A stretch of 64,000 bases of DNA. It comes from Fagopyrum homotropicum (lineage: Eukaryota > Streptophyta > Magnoliopsida > Caryophyllales > Polygonaceae). Position 1 is the stretch's first letter; each line of letters opens with the position of its first letter. Position numbers and translations under genes: made by a program. The stretch lies in the NCBI GenBank assembly GCA_033239125.1, contig BSWB01000005.1:98145994-98209993 (forward strand), given 5' to 3'. The notes under the pieces were generated by a model, which saw only the letters and a program-made list of their open reading frames with translations, ran no database searches and was not told the DNA's origin. Shown here in pieces: positions 57,901 to 64,000 of this stretch.

Positions 57901-60681
57901 TCTTGATGATTGCTCATACTCAAGTTGTTGATGCTGAAAAGACTCAGGAAAATCGACCCAGGAAGAAAAATTGGTCGATTTATCTGAGGGGGGGTCGATC
58001 TGAGTTTCTGTTTTGGCAAAACTTGCTGAAATTTCAGCATAAGTACAAAAATCGGCCGATTTTTGCCCTTCAGTCCGATTTTTCTGGCAGTTTTCCTCTT
58101 CTTCTAGCACTTCAAACCCAACACTTGGTAGCTCGTCCAATTTATTCAAGGCTTTGATTACTTCATTGCTACTCTCCTCAACTCCTTCCTCCATCAAGCT
58201 TGAGCTAAGAACTCTCTCAAGTGGATCCTTGAGCAATATTGAGCTCACAACCTCTCTAGACTCCTCTTCTTCAACTATGTTGAATACATCCTCATCAAGG
58301 GTTGGCCCTTTCATCATTGTGGATAGCTTGAACTTGATGTTCTCTTCTCCAATGTTGAAGGAGAGGGTTCCATTCTTGCAATCCACTAGACACCCGGAAG
58401 TAGCTAGGAATGGTCTCCCCAAAATGATAGGAACCGGATAGTCCGCCGGGATGTCCAAAACAACGAAGTCTATGGGCACATAGAACTTCCCTAATTGCAC
58501 CGGGATGTCTTCCAAGATCCCAATCGGATGAGTGATTGAGCGGTCCGCCATGTAAAGAGTCATCTTGACCGGCTTTGGCTCTCCTAGCCCAACCTTGTTG
58601 CAAAGTGCAAGCGGGATGATGCTTACACTTGCCCCAAGATCACATAGGGCATCATACTTCACTTCTCCTACTCCGATTGGCACACAAAAGGATCCCGGAT
58701 CCCTTAGCTTGGGAGGCATCTCCTCCTTCATCGTTTGAATCAACTCCGAGGATCTCTTAGTCATCCTTATCTCACCATACTCCTCCAACTTCCTTTTGTT
58801 GGAGAGTATTTCCTTCAAGAACTTGCCATATGCCGGCATCCCTAAAATAGCATCCATGAACGGAATGTTAATATGCAATTTAGACATTAGTTCAAGGAAC
58901 TTACCAAAGTGATTGTCCAAGCGAGCTCTTGCTCGTGATTGAGGGAACGGTAGTGGTGGCTTGTATGGAGGCGGTGCCACACATCTTGGCTCTACATCCT
59001 TGCTCTTGCCTCCATCTCCTTGCGAAGTCTCTTCTTCATTCACCACTTGCTTCCCTTTAGCATTCTCCTTGGGCAAAGGATCCTTCATGCTTAACCCACT
59101 TCTTGTTGTAATAGCTAACACTTGGCCTCTTGGGTTTTCTTCGGTTCTTCCGGGAAGCTTTCCCGGATCTCTATGTGCTTCACCCGCCTTTTGGAACACT
59201 TGTGCTTCCAAAACCTTTTGAGCCTTGGAAATAGAAGTCACGGTGCTCTCAAGACCACTCAACCTTCCTAGCAATTGCTCAAACATCATTTCGGTTCTAT
59301 CCTTTGGAAGTTGAGTAAATCCGGGTGGAGGTTCTTGTGAAGCTCTTGGTGGTGGAGTTGTGCTTGTGGAAGCGGGAGGGTTCAAGGCTCCATCCGGGTT
59401 AGAGTAAGAAAACCCGGGATGGTTATGGTTGGGCCGGTAATTGTTGAATTGCCGGTTGTTGTTGAAGTTCCTTGGGCCTTGGTAGTTGTTGTAGTTGCCC
59501 CTTCCCATATAGTTCACATCCTCCTCTTTGGAAGATAGGTTGGCTTGTGGAGGCACTTGAGGAGTTGCTTGGTTCTTCAAAGTTGTAGCACACAACTCCC
59601 TCAAGGACTTTAGCTCGTTGTTGATGGCATCGAGCTTGAAGTTGCTCATGGTGACCTCACTCACCTCATATGCTCCCGCCTTTCTCCCTTCACTCTTCCT
59701 ATGGGAGTACTTCTCAATCACTAGAGCTTGCTTCTCCACAAACTCCCAAGCATCATCTACATGCTTCTCCATGAAAGTCCCACCGGAAAGGGATTGAAGC
59801 TTGAATTGGCTATCTTCATCAAGTCCTTTGAAGTAGATCTCCAATAGCTCAATTTTCGGTATGCCATGGTGTGGACAATCTAGGAGAAGGTCTTTGAATC
59901 TCTCCCAAGACTTGAACAAACTCTCTCTATCCTTCATCACGAAGGCATTGATCTTCCCTCTTAATTCGGTAGTCTTGGAAGGTGGGAAGAACTTAGTCAA
60001 AAACTCGGTTGTCATCTCCTCCCAAGTACCAACTCGCCCTTGCGGAATAGATTGATACCAAGCTAAGGCCTTGTCCTTAAGAGAGAAGGAGAAAGCCCTT
60101 AGCTTATGGTTGTTGCTCTCCAATCTTGGCGGTCTAAGAGTCTCCATCAAAATCTCATAGTTCATCAAGTGTTGATGAGGAGACTCTCCTTCCATCCCTC
60201 CAAATTGATTATGCCGGATCATTTGTAGAACTTGAGGGCGGAGCTCATAGTTGTGGGCTGCGGGATCTCCTAAGTTCACACCTGGACGGTGTGCTCTTTG
60301 TGCCGGATCCATACGTCTCCCTAGGGTTTGTGGCTCTTCAATGGCAATGGGCACAACCCTAACATTAACCGCCGGCTGCGGATGTTCCACCGGTGGTGGA
60401 GGAGGTGGAGGTTGTCGGCGATTAAGCTCTCCTTGAACAAGGGCTTGCCTAATCTCCTCAATCTCCCTTCTAGTCTCCTCTTGCCTCTCATTGGCAAGTC
60501 TCCTTTCTTCCTCCAAGAGCTCATCTCTTAGCCTTATTTGCTCTAAGGCTTCATCCAACTCAGCTTGGAGGTTTCTTCCGGCCATCTCCTTCTCTTTTCG
60601 GATGTTCTTGGATCTAGATCGAAGGGTTTTCTCCGGTTCGGGATCGAATGGAGCTAAATCCTTGCCACGAGATCTTCGCAT
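54908..60681 (-). CDS. gag-pol polyprotein with a single frameshift (element F)
   Basis: Starts MRRSRGKDLAPFDPEPEKTL at 60681 and ends VIAPLHLD at 54908, about 1920 codons. Order: coiled coil (IRLRDELLEEERRLANERQE), gag core (SLKDKALAWYQSIPQG), Asn-rich tract near 59420-59510, protease (DALCDLGASVSIIPLALC), linker with palindromes, RT (RMPFGLCNAPATFQRCM, FMDDFSVYG), RNase H (CDASD, ATTEKELLA, YTDHAAIRYLL, ADHLSRL), integrase zinc site (CDACQRTGNISRR) and DDE core (AVDYVSRWVEAIA, ISDGGKHF, SNREIKAI). The one visible break is a loss of about four bases near 56806, just after RT (FYRRF), which puts RNase H and integrase in another frame. Catalytic motifs otherwise look intact. Confidence 0.92.
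57944..58090 (-). repeat. F-type palindrome cluster in protease-RT linker
   Basis: Half AATCGACCC near 57951, TTGGTCGATTT near 57970, GTCGATC near 57995, full AAATCGGCCGATTT at 58049-58062, half GTCCGATTTTT from 58073. Same gene position as the CCACGG clusters of A, B and D, with a different word. Confidence 0.8.
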
Positions 60682-60798
60682 ACACCTAAAGAGAGAGATG
60701 ATGTTCTGAAAAGCAAAGACACACACCAAAGAGAGATCAAAAGCAACAAGAAAAATCTACACTATTAACAATCACAAAATGACTCAATCTAGACCTAG

Positions 60799-60816
60799 TC
60801 CCCGGCAACGGCGCCA
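60799..60816 (-). other. Primer-binding site, tRNA-Asp type (element F)
   Basis: TGGCGCCGTTGCCGGGGA in sense, identical to A's PBS. Confidence 0.9.
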
Positions 60817-60822
60817 AAAACT

Positions 60823-60995
60823 TGTTACGCTAGGAAATAGCACAAAAAGCTTTACATTTATAAACTCGAACTAAATCCTAAACTACCTAGCGAACCCGCA
60901 GTGTACGGGACGTTTGTAGAAAGGTAAGTATTCCGAGGTCGAACACAAAGACTAAGGTGAAATCGAGTCAAGCAATGATCAAAGATAGTGTGAAT
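60823..60995 (-). repeat. 5' LTR of element F, part next to PBS
   Basis: The first 173 bases match the 3' LTR start, including CCCGCAGTGTACGG. It ends with TGAAT (60991-60995), the target duplication of the solo LTR. Confidence 0.92.
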
Positions 60996-62827
60996 TGATA
61001 ACACGATTTATGACTTAGGTTTAGATGATCATTTAGATAGATTTCACACTCATTCGTGCACGTTTTGGCATTGGTTCATGACGTCTTCGCTCAATTCATG
61101 CATATTTCTAGAAAAGACGTCTACACTACCTTTTATCGGTTTTGTAGGTAATTCGGGGATCTATTGGACGTTAATCGATACATTTGAGGGCCAAGCCTCA
61201 TGATGGTACACATCCAAAGCCTTGGAGGAGCATAATTGGAGCAACAAAGGACACAAAGACCACTATTGGTGCAAGCAATGGAGCAACTCATGGCTAGACG
61301 ATCATAGCATGCTTCTGTTGAAGAAAATCGACCTACACCCAGGAAAATCGGCCGATTTTTTCCTCTGGGTCGATTTTTGGGCCTTTGACAGCTTAAGCCA
61401 CGTGTCCCACGATCTCTTGTCCGGCCTTGCTCTTGGTGGAGAATATAAGTGGTCCTTCAAAGCTGTTGCTAGCTCTCTCCGATTCAACTCTCCTCCTCTC
61501 CCACATCCTCTAGCATCTTCCAAAAGAATCTTCCAATTGGGAGCTCTCTTCAAGACACCCTTGTGGGTGTTCTTGAGGGAGATTAGTGTAGATTTCAATT
61601 TCATAGTGAGATTTGAGAGATTTTTGTGAAGAAGATTGTTGAAGGTTACAAGATCCGACTTGGAGCTACATTTGGTGTGTTGAAAGACTTGTTTTGAGCT
61701 CAAATCTAGCTAAGTTTCATTGCTTTCATTTCCTTACTTCACCTTCTTGCTATGAAAACCATGTTTGCTTGTATGATGATTCTAGATCTTGAAATGCATG
61801 TTATTGGCTAGTTTGTTGTGATTTTGGAGTGATGGATTGATGGTTAAGGCTTGGGTGATGATAGAATGGACTTATATGTTAGTTTAGGATGATTCGTATG
61901 CACAAAACCTAACTCAGACATAAAAATCGACCTGTTCTTCATAGTAAATCGGCCGATTTTTATTATGATCAGCCCGATTTTTTCCTTCTGTTGCTCTTTA
62001 ATTGATGAATCTGTATGTTAGGATGTTAGATTGTTGAAATCCTAGTGTTTGTTGAGCATGATATAGCTTAGGGTGACCTAATGCTAGCAAACTAAGTGAG
62101 GAAAGAGACCTACCCGGTGATTTCCGATCTTAGATACCGAAGATGATGAACTCTAGGTAGTAGTGAGCCTCATAAGCCGCTATTGGACTGAGTGTGCTAG
62201 GATTGTTGCTTGAGACTTACCTTTTCCGAGACTTACCCGGTAAGGAGAGGTTTGCCCCTTAAGTAGTGTCCGGTTTGTGTAGAATTCCCAACTTTACCTC
62301 CTTGAGACTTACCCGGTAATAGGAGTTTGGTGCGGGATTACTGAAGTGAGAGACTTACCCGGTAATTGCTTCCATTTGAGAAACACCCTTTCCCAACATC
62401 GCAGCCTTGTCCTTAGAATCTTTAGAACCTTGAGTCCAATGCCATAACCGGAAATCTTGACCTCTAGAATCCACTTTTTCTATCTTTGATCTCATATCTT
62501 GTGTTTGTGTCAATTGTTTGTTTTGCTAGCTTGAGTTGTTAGTTTGTTTATTACCTTGCTTGATTTGTGATCCTTGCTTGATCACCACAAAAACCCAACC
62601 AAAAATATCATCATTTTCATTTCTTTATTCCTTGATCCTTTCTTAGACTAGATTTGCACTATCTTTGATCATTGAATGACTTGATTTCGCCTCAGTCCTT
62701 GTGTTCGACCTCGGAATACTTTCCTTCCTACATAACGATCCGTACACTGCGGGTTTCGCTAGGTAGTTTAGGAGATTAGATCGAGTTTATAAATGTAAAG
62801 CTTTTTGTGCTATTTCCTAGCGTGACA
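60996..62827 (+). repeat. Solo LTR of the F family, opposite orientation, with TSD
   Basis: TGATAACACG...AGCGTGACA, about 1832 bp, flanked by TGAAT at 60991-60995 and 62828-62832. Related to the E/F LTRs but in plus orientation. Palindrome modules: half 61324, full AAATCGGCCGATTT 61345-61358, half 61369; and half 61924, full 61946-61959, half 61973. GAGACTTACCCGGT words near 62107, 62237, 62302 and 62351. TATA-like GAATATAAGTGG at 61440-61452. No internal region: the product of LTR-LTR recombination. Confidence 0.93.
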
Positions 62828-64000
62828 TGAATCTAGACTAAGATAAGATGAGGAACAAGGAAAATGGAAAACACAATGTTTTTGTTGGTTTTTGTGGTGA
62901 TCAAACAAAGAGCACAAGTCAAGCAAAGCAATAAAACAACTAACAAATTAAGCTAGCAAACGAGTAAGTAACGCAAAGCACAAGTATATGATCAAAAGAG
63001 AAAAGTAGATTCTAGAGGTCAAGATTTCCGGTTATGGCATTGGACTCAAGGTTCTAAGGGTTCTAAGGACAAGCTGCGGTGTTGGGAAAGAATGTTCTCT
63101 AATGGAAGCGATTACCGGGTAAGTCTCTCACTTCACTAATCCCGCATCAAACTCCTATTACCGGGTAGGTCTCAAGGGGTTAGAGTAAGGAATTCCGCGC
63201 AAACTAGATGCTACTTAAGGGTAACCCTCTCCTTACCGGGTAAGTCTCGGAAGAGGGAAATCTCAAGCAATAATCCTAGCACACTCAATCCAATAGCGGC
63301 TTATGAGGCTCACTACTACCTAGCATTCATCATCTTAGGTATCTAAGGTCGGAAATCATCGGGTAGATCTCTTCCCTCACTTAGATTGGTAGCATTAGGT
63401 GATACTAAGCTAAATTAGGCTTAATAAATATTAGGATTTAAACAACCAAGGACCCTAACATGCAGATTTATCATTTAAAGAGCAACAGGAGAATAAATCG
63501 GGTTGCTCTTAATATAAATCGGCCGATCTTCATGATGAACAGCCCGAATTTTCTTCCTGGAATGGGTTTCGTGCATACAAATCATCCTAAACTAACATAT
63601 AAGTCCATCCTATCATCACCCAAGCCATAACCATCAATCCATCACTCTAAAATCACAAAAAACTAGCCAATAATATGCATATCAAGATCCGAAATCATCA
63701 AACAAGCATACATGGTGTTCATAGATGAGTAATGAAAGATGAGTAAGCAAAATCAATAAATCTCAGCCAAATCCGAGTTGTAGCAAGACTTACAAACTCT
63801 AAAATGAAGATTCAAAACGTTCTTAACAATCCTTGCAATTAGTTCTTCAATCCAAGACTACAAAATCACTCAAAATCCCTCTAAACTCTTAGAATGGTGT
63901 TCTTCTTCTTCCTTCAATCTTTGAGAGCTTTTCTTCTCCTCCAATCTTTCTCCAAAATCCAAATGAGCTGTCAATGAGAGTGTGGAAGGGGAGAGATGCC
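62828..64000 (-). repeat. 5' LTR of element F, outer part, cut by window edge
   Basis: Continues the LTR after the TGAAT duplication and matches 3' LTR bases to about 52610. ACCGGGTAAGTCTC words at about 63114, 63160 and 63235; palindrome AAATCGGCCGATCT at 63526-63539. About 0.48 kb of the LTR is off-window. Confidence 0.92.

Larger units (their letters stand above)
51271..64000 (-). mobile_element. Element F: near-intact gag-pol Athila-like element in D's gag
   Basis: Minus strand: 3' LTR (51271-53089), PPT, non-coding region, gag-pol (54908-60681), tRNA-Asp PBS, 5' LTR from 60823, interrupted by a solo LTR and running off the window. Left flank GCCCT should be the target duplication. No env-like gene. 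Over the about 1.3 kb of 5' LTR visible I counted about eight differences from the 3' LTR by eye, which indicates a recent insertion. Palindrome word AAATCGGCCGATTT. Confidence 0.92.

Overview
The window is a stack of nested LTR retrotransposons from a flowering-plant genome, most likely a pericentromeric or other repeat-rich region. I see no host gene. Almost everything belongs to Athila-type Ty3/gypsy elements: a primer-binding site matching tRNA-Asp (TGGCGCCGTTGCCGGGGA), a gag-protease-RT-RNase H-integrase polyprotein, in some copies a second 'env-like' ORF downstream of pol, LTRs of about 1.7-1.8 kb, and a GTATGGGGTATTT polypurine tract. The sequence does not let me name the species.

Layout, left to right. 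Element A (minus strand, 1-11271) has an env-like gene, gag-pol and 5' LTR; its 3' LTR lies off the left edge. At 11272-15617 is older plus-strand material: a diverged Athila-like 3' region, then a different Ty3/gypsy lineage (element G) arranged as pol end - LTR - tRNA-Met type PBS - decayed gag. Element H (15618-16372) is a minus-strand fragment inserted in G's gag and interrupted by the next element. From 16373 two minus-strand Athila-like bodies, B and D, lie head to tail and share the middle LTR (LTR-B-LTR-D). Element C (plus, 22471-28926) sits in B's integrase gene. Element E (minus, 35058-41597) sits in the shared B/D LTR with target duplication GGTTT. Element F (minus, from 51271) sits in D's gag. 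A solo LTR (plus, 60996-62827, target duplication TGAAT) sits in F's 5' LTR. The nesting order is G, then H, then B/D, then C, E and F, then the solo LTR.

A, B and D carry env-like genes but their coding regions have several stops, frameshifts or deletions. F has gag-pol with one visible frameshift and near-identical LTRs, and lacks env. C and E are non-autonomous: each keeps one open frame in which a novel or gag-derived N-terminal part is joined to an integrase remnant that has lost its catalytic residues.

The most striking signal is not a gene. Each family carries many copies of its own short palindrome built around CGGCCG or CGNCCG: CCACGGCCGTGG in A, B, D and E; AAATCGGCCGATTT in F and the solo LTR; CACCTCGACCGAGGTG in C; ATCTCGGCCGAGAT-like in G. 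The palindromes recur at equivalent places: two LTR loci, the pol-env leader, the protease-RT linker, and near the env start. Many sit in a module: left half-site, full palindrome starting about 20-22 bases later, then a right half-site 11-16 bases past it. E and F have homologous LTRs but different palindromes at the same loci, so the 'word' has been swapped while the layout stayed. This looks like a family-specific recognition code, either DNA sites for a protein or RNA dimerisation/packaging structures, and is the best candidate here for an undescribed system.
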